A stretch of 46,186 nucleotides of DNA, taken from NCBI GenBank assembly GCA_964602715.1, contig CAZRSB010000011.1:1-46186 (forward strand), in the 5' to 3' direction. Position numbers and translations under genes: made by a program. Source of the stretch: Natronoplasma sp964602715 (GTDB taxonomy: Archaea > Thermoplasmatota > Thermoplasmata > Halarchaeoplasmatales > Halarchaeoplasmataceae). Below, piece by piece: positions 34,152-43,728 of this stretch. Each line of letters opens with the position of its first letter. Position 1 is the first letter of the stretch. The notes below the pieces were generated by a model, which searched no databases, had not been told where the DNA came from, and saw only the letters and a program-made list of their open reading frames with translations.

Positions 34152-34161
34152 CGACATGTCG
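34152..34161. promoter_or_regulatory. 10-bp palindrome CGACATGTCG between divergent genes
   Basis: A perfect 10-bp palindrome midway between the starts of the STAND regulator (minus, 34085) and the giant protease (plus, 34219). It is GC-richer than its surroundings. Could be a shared operator, perhaps for the regulator itself; short enough to be chance. Confidence 0.3.
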
Positions 34162-34218
34162 GAGTCAGCTTTTTATTGGTTAACAAGGTGATTTCAACTG
34201 CATAAGAGGTTTTACTGT

Positions 34219-37200
34219 ATGGAAGAAAAAATAAGAAAGTACCTTTGTATTTTTGGTATAACAGTACTACTGATAATTGGAACCGTAACACCAGGAACAC
34301 TGATCTTCGCAGAAACAAACACAGACAACATTGAGGAATCAGAGGAAATAGACTCGATCGAAGAAACTATCGTCATGGTTAAAGGTGTAACATATGAAGA
34401 TATCGATGAACTGAGTGAATTTGGTGAAGTGATCGATCATTACGGTGAAAACACTCTATTGAGGACCAAAGAAAACGATCTAGGATATTTAGAAGAAAGC
34501 TATCAGATAGATGAACTAAATCACAGGAACGACATATTCTTGAACGGTAGACGCCTAGATAGAGATGATTTGACCGAAAGAGACCAGGAAGAATTACTAG
34601 AGATGTATGAACCTGGGTCTAAAGGCATCTACCTTATAGATCTGATCGGTCCAGTGAATTCTGAATGGAGAGAAGAATTGGAAGAAATCGGCGTGGACAT
34701 AATGAACTATGTGCCTAACTATGCATACAGAGCGAGAATGACTTCTGAGGTAGCGGAAAGAGTCTCAGAATTCGAATATGTCGAGTGGTTAGGACCATAT
34801 CCACCTGAATTCAAAGTGCAAGAAGGAATAGGTGAAGGAGCGATAGAGATAGGTTTTGTAGAGGATGTCGAAGAACAAACTATAGAGAGATTAGATAGAA
34901 AAATGAACATCGCAGATTCAGAAAGATCACTCGATGGAGGTTCAACGATCATCAGAGAAGTTGAAACAAAAGAGGAGATTTACGACATCGCTAGGATGCC
35001 TGAAGTCTACTATATCGCAGATTATCAAGAACCCGAACTTCATTCTGAAATAGAATCGCAGATAGTCGGAGGCGGATTGTGGAACATGGATGACGAAGAT
35101 GGAGATCACTCAGATCCCTATAGGAAACACGGTGATTATGGGGCTTATATAAACCAGATAGGTTATACTGGAGAAGGAACGACCATAGCAATTGCAGATA
35201 CGGGTTTAGGAGATGGACAAGCGGGAGATGCAGGTCACGAGGATTTTGAAGGACGAGTTGTTGATGGTTATAGTTTCGGTTCAGAAGAAGATGAATGGCA
35301 AGACGGTCACTATCACGGAACACATACTGCAGGCTTAGCCGCTGGAAACACATATGATGGAACTGGAGAAACTTACGCAGGAGAAGAGACGGGACCTTAT
35401 TATCTAGCTCAAGGAGTGGCTTACGACTCTGAACTATTTGGTATGAAAATTTTCGATGATGAGGCAAATCCAGTGATCCCTGCTGACACATTTGAGGTAG
35501 TAGAAGAAACCGCAAAGCGATCGGACACTTATGTACATTCCAATTCTTGGGGTGCAGATAGCATGGGGCAATACACTGAATCAGACAGTTCATACGATGC
35601 AGCTGTAAGAGACGCGAATAGAGAGACTGATGAGAACGAACCCATGGTAATCACGTCCTCGGCTGGAAATGACGGGCCTGGCGAACAAACTACTGGAAGC
35701 CCGGGTCATGCCAAGAATGTTATAACCGTCGGTGCTACCGAGACTTGGGTACCAGATGGAGCGGAATACGGCGGAAATAGTAGAGATAATCCAGATAATG
35801 TTGTCAGTTACAGTTCTAGAGGATGGACAGCAGACAACAGGATCAAACCAGATGTAGTGGCGCCTGCTGAATTGACAGTATCTACTCAGACTCCTCTGAG
35901 TGAGGGCAGTTATGAGCCCAACGAAGAAGAGTACAGGTGGATGGGAGGAACATCTTCCTCAAATCCTGTAGTCGCTGGTGCCGCAGCTGTAGTGGTTGAA
36001 TGGTATGAAGAAAATTATGGATATAGACCGAGTCCAGCTATGGTTAGATCTTTGTTGATAAATACCGCTGAGCCTTTGGATGAGGAAGAAGGAAATACAG
36101 AACCTATACCTAACCAAGATGAAGGCTGGGGTATGGTCGATCTTTCCAAACTTGAATATCCGAAAGATGATCCAATTGAGATATATACTGAAGATCAGGA
36201 AAATATCTTTGAAAATAGTGGGGAAACCAATGAGTATGAACTAGGATATGATGATTCTGATGAACCTTTAAAAATAACACTGGGATGGACGGATAAGGAA
36301 GCTCCTGCAGATACTCAGGAAAATCCTTCACTCATCAATGATTTGAATTTAGAAGTAGAATCTCCAACGGGCCATGTCTATAGAGGTAATGCATTCGAAG
36401 AGGGTTGGACTCAACCGAATCAAGATGTGCCGGAAGAATTCGACAGAAAAGAAGACGGATGGGATGATACTAACAATGTACAGAATGTCTACTTACCCTC
36501 AGAGGAACTAGAAAAGGGTATTTATACTGTAAGAGTTAAAAGCGCAAATATACCAGAGGATGCAGTAGGTATAGGAGAGACCAGTCAAGATTATTCCTTA
36601 ACTGCCTATAACGCTGTAGAAGGAGAAGTTACCGGAGAACCTCCTTCATTAGAGATAGAATACCCTGAAGAAGGAGAAACTTGGACAGGACATGAAGAAA
36701 AGACGATAGAATGGTCAGCTTCGGCAGGAGACGATGATCTGAAAATAATCAATGCCTTTTACAGTTTAGATGGTGGTGAAAGTTGGGATATAATAGAAGA
36801 AGGAGTAGATCCAGAAGAAGGAAGTATCCTCTGGTCAGTAGTCAATAAACCGAGCGATGATGTCCAGATAAGACTTAGAGTCACGGATGAGGAAGGAAGA
36901 TTTGCCGAAGAAATCGTCGATGATATGAAGATAGAAGGCATACCTCCAGAGCCTCCAGAAAATCTTCTGATCAGTAATACCGATACCGCGACAGTTTCGG
37001 TATATGAAGATGATGTTTCGGAAGATAGAGGATATACCACTTGGACCTCTAACGAGAATGCCAGTGAGTGGGACATTCGTGACCATGGTTCTACCGTCGG
37101 TGATAACTCATGGGACTGGGGTAACATGTACTTCGAAAAGATAACTGAAGAGGGCATGGAAAGCAGATTGACATCACCTGAGATAGAACTTCCTGATGAT

Positions 37201-40200
37201 GCTGAAGATCTAGAACTAAGTTTTGATCATTGGAGAGATTTTGGTGATGCCTCAATAGATGACGGTGGAAATCTTAGGATATCGACTACTGGTGAAGAAG
37301 ATGATTTCGAGATAATCGAGCCTGAAGAAGGATATGATGGAGAAATAGAGAGTTACTTTGGAAATCCACTCGGAGATGAACCGGGCTGGGGAGGCACATT
37401 CGATTGGGAAACGGTAAATTTTGATCTATCAGAATATGCTGGAGAAACGATACATCTTCGATGGAATGCAGGAGTAGAACAACTTATCGAGCTTTTCCCA
37501 GGTATAGGACAAGGCTGGAGGATAGATAACATTGAAGTGACCGGTATTTTCGAGGAAGAAGACGCTCACAATCAACTGAGATGGTATGCTAGTCCTGACG
37601 AAGATATCGATGAAGTCAGTCATTACGAGATCTATAGGGAAGAAGAAAAAGAAGGGGATTGGAATGAAGATTCCTACATCGACAGTGTACCTGCAGACGG
37701 TTCTGAAGTGTATCATTATGAGGATCCTTTTGCTGGAGAGGCAGATGATGATCATTGGTGGTACCTAGTTAGAGCTGTTGGTACTAACGAACTCAGAGAA
37801 GAGAATGAAGAGATAAAACAGGAAACAGGAGATCCAGAAGTTGACCATCCCGAGATAGATATAGAACAGCCTGACAGTGAACAATCATGGAACGCTCATG
37901 AAGAAGAACAGATAGAATGGACCACTGAGGAAGGAGAAGATGATGTAGATTATGTTGATCTATGGTACAGTATCGATGCTGGTGAAACCTGGTCTGAGAT
38001 AGATAAATTCGTTGATGACGAAGGAACTTTCGATTGGACAGTAGCTAACTGGCCCAGTGAAGAGGCTCTGATACGGGGTAGAGTGGTCGATGAGTTCGGT
38101 AGACATACTGAAGATACGAGTGAAGAATTCTTTGAAATAATCGGAGAACCTCCCGAACCTCCAGAGAACTTGGAGATAAATCATGGGGATGTCGAAGAAG
38201 AATGGATATGGGAACATCCTGAAGAAAGAAGGCCCGAGGTAGAGAACAAAGTCGGTTTAAACCAACCAGGAACATGGTATGGCGGTATACGAACTGAATT
38301 GTCCGAAGGAGAACTCACAGAAATATCTTACTTCGACGCTGAAGAAGCAGATTCTGTGAAAGGGATAATTTACGAAGACGGTGATGAAGAACCTGGTGAT
38401 AGGATAAGTGAGACTGAAACAGTCACTGGAGAAGGAGATGAAGAATGGAAAGAGCTGTCTTTCGAAGAACCTCTAGAAGTGACTGAAGATCATTATTGGC
38501 TCGTACTAGAAGTCGATGATCCTGGAGAAGGCTATCAACCTGTCGGTGTTATAGATCCTCATGTCGAGGATGCTGGATATATCAGTTTTGATGGTGATAT
38601 ATGGGATGAACTTCCGGATGAGAATTTAGACTACAGTTGGGCTTTAGAAGCAAATTTGATGAGTATCGATAGAGATGGAAATAATGATAATCTGATTTCA
38701 TGGGAAGCTAGTGAAGATGATCCTGGTGAAGTCGATCGGTATAATGTCTATAGAAGTGAAGAAGAGATAGGACCATGGAATGAGTCTACCTATGTTGGAG
38801 AAGTAAATGCCGATGGATCGGATGATTACGAATACTATGATCTCGATAAAGGTGTTCCAGATGATACTGCATGGTGGTACGTGGTGAGAGCTGTAGGTAT
38901 CAATGATCTGGAAGAAGATAATGAGAATGCAGTTAAAGAATCGGTTCCTCCAGAGATAAATATAACAGCTCCCGAACAGGACGATCAATGGTACTCTGAG
39001 ACTCAAGAGGAGATAACCTGGGAAACTACAGAAGTTGAAAATCCTATCGATCATATAGATCTTGAGTATACACTAGGTGGAGATCATTCATGGGAGCAGA
39101 TCGCCGAAGAAGTCGACGATACTGGAGAATATCAGTGGGAAATACCTCATATCGTTGATCACAGTGATGAAGTTCAGATAAGAGCTACCGTTGTCGATGA
39201 CACTGGTACTCATGATGAAGATGTGAGTGAAGAATTTACCATAGTCGGTGAACCTCCTGAATCTCCGGAAAGAGTGAAAGTCGAACATAGTGGAGAAGAG
39301 GAAGAAGATAATTTAGTGACTTGGTATCCAAGCCCTGATGAAGATGATGACCTAGTGAGCGAATACAACATATATCGTTCTGAAGAAAGAGACGGTCCAT
39401 GGGAAGATCCGATAGGTGAGATAGAATCTGATGGATCGGATTCCTATGAATTCTTGGATGAAGAAGCTGCTGGTTCACCTTATTATTGGTATGTCGTTAG
39501 AGCGGTAGATATATATGAGCAGGAAGAAGACAATGAAGAAGCTAAACAAGAACCAGGCGATCCTGAATATGCTGCACCTGAGATAACGATCATACAGCCC
39601 GACGGTGGAGAAGAATGGTTCGAAACCACTACACAGGATATCTTGTGGGAAACTGAAGAAGGTGATGAAAGCATAGATTATATCGATATTTGGTACACAG
39701 CGGACGGTGGAGAAGAATGGGCACTTATCGAGAAAGATCTAGAAGATACTGGCGAGTATGAATGGACCGTGCCTGGTGAATACGGTAACGAATCACTGAT
39801 CAGAGCTGAAGTGGTTGACGATGCTGGAAGATTCGATGAGAATACAAGTGATGATTACTTTGAGATTTTGAAAGATGAAACTCCACCGACTCTTGAGATA
39901 AAACATCCTGAAGATGGAGATATATTCTCAGATGATCAGGTAACTGTTGATTGGCAGGGCGAAGACGATAAAAGTGGTATATCTCATTATGAGATACGTT
40001 TGAATGAAGAGGAATGGATAGATGTTGAAGAAAATGAGAGCTACGAATTCGAAGAAATAGCTGACGGCGAACATCTCTTAGAAGTGAAAGCGGTAGATAA
40101 CTTAGGAAATGAAAGGATCGAATCTGTTTCATTTACGATCGATACTACACCACCTGAAATAATGGTCAATGATCCTGTCGATGGAACCGCTGTTTCAGAA

Positions 40201-42603
40201 GATGAGATAACCGTATTATGGTCTGGATATGATGAGACAACTGATATCGTTTCCTATGAGGTATGGTGTTTCGAGAATCAAGAATTCTTGGATGTAGGCT
40301 TGAGGACATGGCACGAATACAATAATTTGGAGGATGGTACTTATTCTACTGAGATCAGAGCCACCGATGTAGCGGGTAATCAAGCTGAAGAAGAAGTAGA
40401 GTTTACAGTCGATACTGAACCTCCTGCAGTAGATATCATTGGTCTAGACGAGGTCATCGAAGAGGACAGAGTAAATGTGAGTTGGGAAGGAGAATACGGA
40501 AGCTCAGGTATCGATGAGTATGAAGTTAGATTGAACGATAGAGGTTGGACAAATTACGATGCGCCTGAATTACCGGCTCAAGCAGGAGAATTGATCTGGG
40601 AACATGGTGAACATGGAGGAAGCGCTGAAACAGTATATGAAGAAGATGGAGTCGTTTACAGTGGTGCCGATCTAGGTCCCGGTGAAAATGGAGAAGTCAT
40701 CGCTTATAACCCAGAAACTGGAGAAGAGCTTTGGAGTCACTTCCATCACGAAGGCAGTGTAGAAGACGTCTTTGTTCAAGATGGTGTAGTTTACAGTGCG
40801 GGCTTCGACGGTTCTGTGATCGCAGCCGACGCATCTGATGGTAGTTTCTTATGGCAGCACGAATTACACGGTGCAGGAGTAAATTCGATACACGTAGAAG
40901 AGGATGTGATATACAGTGGTTCTTCTGATGGAAGAGTGATAGCTGCGGATACCGAAGAAGGTGAGGAAGTTTGGGATCACGAACATCATGAAGGTATGGC
41001 TGTTTTCTCCGTTCATGTATCAGATGGTGTTGTTTATAGTTCTTCCATAGTGAACGATATTGTAGTAGCTGCAGAAGCTGAAGACGGTGAATTCATTTGG
41101 GAACACGATCATCACGAGGCGATGGTTTATCCTGTCTTCGAGTACGATGGAATAGTTTACAGTGCCGACGATGGTGGATGGGGACAACCAGGAGAAGTCA
41201 TAGCTGTGGATGCTGAAGACGGTGAATTGATCTGGAGACACGAACACCATGAAGGTACCATTTACGCTCTACATGTGTGGAATGGTATGGTCTTTACAGG
41301 ATCTGAAGACGATAAAGTGATTGCGGCTGATGCGGAAACTGGTGATTTCATATGGGAGCATGAACACCATGATCATATAGTGAAAGATCTACACGTCACC
41401 GATAGTGTCGTTTACAGTGCAGCTGAAGATGACATGATCAAAGCTGCTGAAGCACAGGACATAGAACCAGAACCGCTGTATCACGAATTTTTAGGAATCG
41501 ATGATGGAGATCATACTATTTCGATCAGAGCTACTGATCATGCAGGTAACCAGTACACTGAGGCCGTAGACTTCACGATAGATACTACACCACCAGAACT
41601 GACTATAATGTCTCCTGAAGACGGTGTAGAAGAGCTCACCTATCAGGAAGAATATGCCGTAGAAGGTATGACACATCCTGAAGCCGAACTTTGGATCGAA
41701 GATGTAAAGGTAAATGTAAGCGAAGATGGAAGCTTTTCAGAAAATGTGACACTAGTAGAAGGATTGAACAAGGTAGAATTGAAAGTTGAAGACGAGGCAG
41801 GAAACGCAGATGAGATGGAAGTTGAATTGCTTTTCCTCCCAGACCTTCAAAACTACCTGACCCATGATGAATTAGAAGATGAGTTGGAAGGATATATCAC
41901 TCAAGATGAATTGACAAGTGAACTTGACAACTATTTGAAACAGACTGAGATGGAAGAAGAATTGAAAGACTACGTGACACAAGATGAACTAGATGATCTG
42001 ATAGCTGAGCACGGCTACTTGACAGAGCAGGACTTAGAAGAGTTGAATTACCTGACTGAGGAGGAACTGGAAGAATACGACTATTTGAGTGAAGAGGAGT
42101 TATCGCAATTCGAATTTTTGACAGAGCAGGACTTAGAAGAGTTAGAATACCTGACTGAAGAGGAACTGGAAGAATACGACTATCTGACTGAAGAGGAACT
42201 GGAAAATTATGTTACCGAGGAGTACCTAGAGAACTATCTGGAGCAAAATGTTTTTGATCAGTATTTAAAGGAAGAAGATCTAGAGAGATATGTGACTGAG
42301 GATGATATAGAACCGTATGTCCTCGATGAAGACGTTGAAGACGATGTCGACCTAGCTAGAAACTTAGGGATCGTCGGTCTGATAATAGCGATATTGGCAT
42401 TAGTTATAGCTGTCTTCATATTCGTAGTAAAAAGATCTACTGAAAAGAGGACTGAGCCTAAAGATGAAACTAGTGAAGTAGAAAGTGAAGATCAGTGGCA
42501 AGACGAAGTCATCGATGAAGAAGTTTTTGAGGAAACCGATGAAGCTCTCGAGGATGAAAATGAAGTTTTCGAGGAAGAAACCGAAGAGCTCGATGATACA
42601 TAA
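34219..42603 (+). CDS. Giant membrane-anchored subtilisin-like (S8) protease with Ig-like repeats and beta-propeller
   Basis: 2794 residues. Signal peptide ~1-32; propeptide-like region to ~280; S8 catalytic domain ~300-620 with D327 (I-A-D-T-G), H366 (H-G-T-H-T-A-G), an A-G-N oxyanion segment and S579 (G-T-S-S-S-N-P; the usual Met after the Ser is replaced by Ser). A jelly-roll domain (~625-790) follows, as in other archaeal subtilases. Then come alternating Ig-like and FN3-like domains, repeated I-E-W/W-Y-S-x-D-x-G-E-x-W units, a PQQ-type seven-repeat propeller (~2123-2413) and two Ig-like end pieces. A repeat stalk (~2546-2676), a membrane helix (~2715-2740) and an acidic cytoplasmic tail complete it. 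Known: S8 enzymes are secreted endopeptidases. Likely a cell-surface protease with binding modules. Confidence 0.9.
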   Translation: MEEKIRKYLCIFGITVLLIIGTVTPGTLIFAETNTDNIEESEEIDSIEETIVMVKGVTYEDIDELSEFGEVIDHYGENTLLRTKENDLGYLEESYQIDELNHRNDIFLNGRRLDRDDLTERDQEELLEMYEPGSKGIYLIDLIGPVNSEWREELEEIGVDIMNYVPNYAYRARMTSEVAERVSEFEYVEWLGPYPPEFKVQEGIGEGAIEIGFVEDVEEQTIERLDRKMNIADSERSLDGGSTIIREVETKEEIYDIARMPEVYYIADYQEPELHSEIESQIVGGGLWNMDDEDGDHSDPYRKHGDYGAYINQIGYTGEGTTIAIADTGLGDGQAGDAGHEDFEGRVVDGYSFGSEEDEWQDGHYHGTHTAGLAAGNTYDGTGETYAGEETGPYYLAQGVAYDSELFGMKIFDDEANPVIPADTFEVVEETAKRSDTYVHSNSWGADSMGQYTESDSSYDAAVRDANRETDENEPMVITSSAGNDGPGEQTTGSPGHAKNVITVGATETWVPDGAEYGGNSRDNPDNVVSYSSRGWTADNRIKPDVVAPAELTVSTQTPLSEGSYEPNEEEYRWMGGTSSSNPVVAGAAAVVVEWYEENYGYRPSPAMVRSLLINTAEPLDEEEGNTEPIPNQDEGWGMVDLSKLEYPKDDPIEIYTEDQENIFENSGETNEYELGYDDSDEPLKITLGWTDKEAPADTQENPSLINDLNLEVESPTGHVYRGNAFEEGWTQPNQDVPEEFDRKEDGWDDTNNVQNVYLPSEELEKGIYTVRVKSANIPEDAVGIGETSQDYSLTAYNAVEGEVTGEPPSLEIEYPEEGETWTGHEEKTIEWSASAGDDDLKIINAFYSLDGGESWDIIEEGVDPEEGSILWSVVNKPSDDVQIRLRVTDEEGRFAEEIVDDMKIEGIPPEPPENLLISNTDTATVSVYEDDVSEDRGYTTWTSNENASEWDIRDHGSTVGDNSWDWGNMYFEKITEEGMESRLTSPEIELPDDAEDLELSFDHWRDFGDASIDDGGNLRISTTGEEDDFEIIEPEEGYDGEIESYFGNPLGDEPGWGGTFDWETVNFDLSEYAGETIHLRWNAGVEQLIELFPGIGQGWRIDNIEVTGIFEEEDAHNQLRWYASPDEDIDEVSHYEIYREEEKEGDWNEDSYIDSVPADGSEVYHYEDPFAGEADDDHWWYLVRAVGTNELREENEEIKQETGDPEVDHPEIDIEQPDSEQSWNAHEEEQIEWTTEEGEDDVDYVDLWYSIDAGETWSEIDKFVDDEGTFDWTVANWPSEEALIRGRVVDEFGRHTEDTSEEFFEIIGEPPEPPENLEINHGDVEEEWIWEHPEERRPEVENKVGLNQPGTWYGGIRTELSEGELTEISYFDAEEADSVKGIIYEDGDEEPGDRISETETVTGEGDEEWKELSFEEPLEVTEDHYWLVLEVDDPGEGYQPVGVIDPHVEDAGYISFDGDIWDELPDENLDYSWALEANLMSIDRDGNNDNLISWEASEDDPGEVDRYNVYRSEEEIGPWNESTYVGEVNADGSDDYEYYDLDKGVPDDTAWWYVVRAVGINDLEEDNENAVKESVPPEINITAPEQDDQWYSETQEEITWETTEVENPIDHIDLEYTLGGDHSWEQIAEEVDDTGEYQWEIPHIVDHSDEVQIRATVVDDTGTHDEDVSEEFTIVGEPPESPERVKVEHSGEEEEDNLVTWYPSPDEDDDLVSEYNIYRSEERDGPWEDPIGEIESDGSDSYEFLDEEAAGSPYYWYVVRAVDIYEQEEDNEEAKQEPGDPEYAAPEITIIQPDGGEEWFETTTQDILWETEEGDESIDYIDIWYTADGGEEWALIEKDLEDTGEYEWTVPGEYGNESLIRAEVVDDAGRFDENTSDDYFEILKDETPPTLEIKHPEDGDIFSDDQVTVDWQGEDDKSGISHYEIRLNEEEWIDVEENESYEFEEIADGEHLLEVKAVDNLGNERIESVSFTIDTTPPEIMVNDPVDGTAVSEDEITVLWSGYDETTDIVSYEVWCFENQEFLDVGLRTWHEYNNLEDGTYSTEIRATDVAGNQAEEEVEFTVDTEPPAVDIIGLDEVIEEDRVNVSWEGEYGSSGIDEYEVRLNDRGWTNYDAPELPAQAGELIWEHGEHGGSAETVYEEDGVVYSGADLGPGENGEVIAYNPETGEELWSHFHHEGSVEDVFVQDGVVYSAGFDGSVIAADASDGSFLWQHELHGAGVNSIHVEEDVIYSGSSDGRVIAADTEEGEEVWDHEHHEGMAVFSVHVSDGVVYSSSIVNDIVVAAEAEDGEFIWEHDHHEAMVYPVFEYDGIVYSADDGGWGQPGEVIAVDAEDGELIWRHEHHEGTIYALHVWNGMVFTGSEDDKVIAADAETGDFIWEHEHHDHIVKDLHVTDSVVYSAAEDDMIKAAEAQDIEPEPLYHEFLGIDDGDHTISIRATDHAGNQYTEAVDFTIDTTPPELTIMSPEDGVEELTYQEEYAVEGMTHPEAELWIEDVKVNVSEDGSFSENVTLVEGLNKVELKVEDEAGNADEMEVELLFLPDLQNYLTHDELEDELEGYITQDELTSELDNYLKQTEMEEELKDYVTQDELDDLIAEHGYLTEQDLEELNYLTEEELEEYDYLSEEELSQFEFLTEQDLEELEYLTEEELEEYDYLTEEELENYVTEEYLENYLEQNVFDQYLKEEDLERYVTEDDIEPYVLDEDVEDDVDLARNLGIVGLIIAILALVIAVFIFVVKRSTEKRTEPKDETSEVESEDQWQDEVIDEEVFEETDEALEDENEVFEEETEELDDT
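41854..42246 (+). repeat. Tandem 13- and 11-residue coding repeats (stalk)
   Basis: Within the giant protease gene: four units of 13-15 residues of the form Y-[LIV]-T-x-D-E-L..., followed by six 11-residue units of the form Y-L-T-E-E-E-L-E-E-Y-D. At DNA level a 99-base triplet of 11-mers recurs: copies start at 42019 and 42118 with only a few differences. Periods of 11 residues favour a right-handed coiled coil, so this is probably a rigid stalk above the membrane. Confidence 0.8.
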
Positions 42604-42838
42604 AAATAGGAGCAAGCAGCAGTAAATCTAAAACCTTTCTTTTTATTTTTTTGAATTTATTACATATCCTTTGTTTTCTTTATCATCATTATGATATTTA
42701 ATACATCGATATCAAAAGCTTCTGTCCTTTTTTCTAGGTTTTGTATTTATAGGAAACTATGGATTACGAGAAGAGGCATATTGGTATGTACCTATCGATG
42801 GTATTTTATAATAGAAATATATTATTATTGGTAACAAG

Positions 42839-43246
42839 ATGGATGAAGAACGAGTTTCGCGATATAGAGATAAGATATCCATAATAACCAAACGGAGAGA
42901 TAATATATCCTCTTGGATACGAGATGGAGATGAAAAAAGCACACTGGCTGTATACAAGGCTTACCAAGAGATGATTGAAGCCTTCACCGATATATTCGCG
43001 ATGATCCTCAAAGATATGGGTGATGTAGTTGAAGACGATTATACGAATATAGAAAAATTGAGAGAAAGAGGACTGTTAGATGAAGAACAAGTGGGAGTCA
43101 TGAAGGAATCGAATGGGCTTCGAAACAGGCTTGTCCATGATTATAACGGATTAGAGAAGGAGATAGCTATCGAGTCCATAGAAAGAACTAATTCGAAAGT
43201 CACTGAGGTTTTAGAGGTGATTCGAGGATGGATAAGAAAACAGTAG
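42839..43246 (+). CDS. hepT: HepT-type HEPN toxin
   Basis: 135 residues, all-helical. The catalytic R-x4-H-x-Y motif is intact: R95, H100, Y102 in R-N-R-L-V-H-D-Y. Known: HepT is an RNase toxin of type VII HepT-MntA modules, neutralised when the antitoxin adds AMP to the motif tyrosine, here Y102. A TATA-like TTTTATAATAG at about 42803-42813 suggests leaderless transcription from ATG 42839. The mntA partner overlaps its end by 19 bases, giving a complete module. Confidence 0.88.
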   Translation: MDEERVSRYRDKISIITKRRDNISSWIRDGDEKSTLAVYKAYQEMIEAFTDIFAMILKDMGDVVEDDYTNIEKLRERGLLDEEQVGVMKESNGLRNRLVHDYNGLEKEIAIESIERTNSKVTEVLEVIRGWIRKQ

Positions 43247-43668
43247 ATCAGCTGAAAGAGGATTTCTCTTGGGTCGAGGAAGATGATAGAGTCCTAGCTG
43301 TCCTTTTATTCGGTTCTTTTGTCAAAGATGAAGAGCATCTTAAAAGTGATATTGACGTAACTGTAGTCGTTCCTGGAGCTTCTTATTTTTATTATGACTG
43401 CGAAGGTGTGAGTGATGAAAAGGTGGATATTAAGGAAGTGCTGTTGAAGGTTTTCAGAGAAGTCAACACGGTCTCTAAAGACTATGATATTCATATCTTC
43501 GAAGAACTTCCCATTCATATACAACATGATATCATAGAGGAACACGAGGTGGTACACACAGCTGACAGGTTAGGGATGCACGAGTACTTCTACAATTACA
43601 GGAAACTGTGGGCCGATCAAAAACATCGCAATACCATGAGTAAGGAGGAGCTGATCGCTGGTGTTTAG
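43228..43668 (+). CDS. mntA: MntA-type minimal nucleotidyltransferase antitoxin
   Basis: 146 residues. Nucleotidyltransferase motif L-L-F-G-S-F, then S-D-I-D-V-T with both metal-binding aspartates. The C-terminal ~80 residues are helical and longer than in the smallest MNT proteins. Known: MntA AMPylates HepT at the R-x4-H-x-Y tyrosine. Start codon lies inside the end of the hepT gene, so translation is coupled. Confidence 0.88.
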   Translation: MDKKTVDQLKEDFSWVEEDDRVLAVLLFGSFVKDEEHLKSDIDVTVVVPGASYFYYDCEGVSDEKVDIKEVLLKVFREVNTVSKDYDIHIFEELPIHIQHDIIEEHEVVHTADRLGMHEYFYNYRKLWADQKHRNTMSKEELIAGV

Positions 43669-43728
43669 AAGATTCAGTTTTTGAAAAGATTTATTTATGA
43701 TTCAATTGATAGATATTTGTAGAACAAC

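Noticed and set aside
34991..35593. 200-codon minus-strand open frame
   Set aside because: It lies opposite the S8 catalytic domain; its Leu/His/Arg-rich composition is that of a shadow frame.
41854..42246. Regularly spaced DNA repeats that could suggest a CRISPR array
   Set aside because: They lie in frame inside a long coding region, the period is a multiple of three, and there are no unique spacers. No CRISPR array was seen anywhere in the window.
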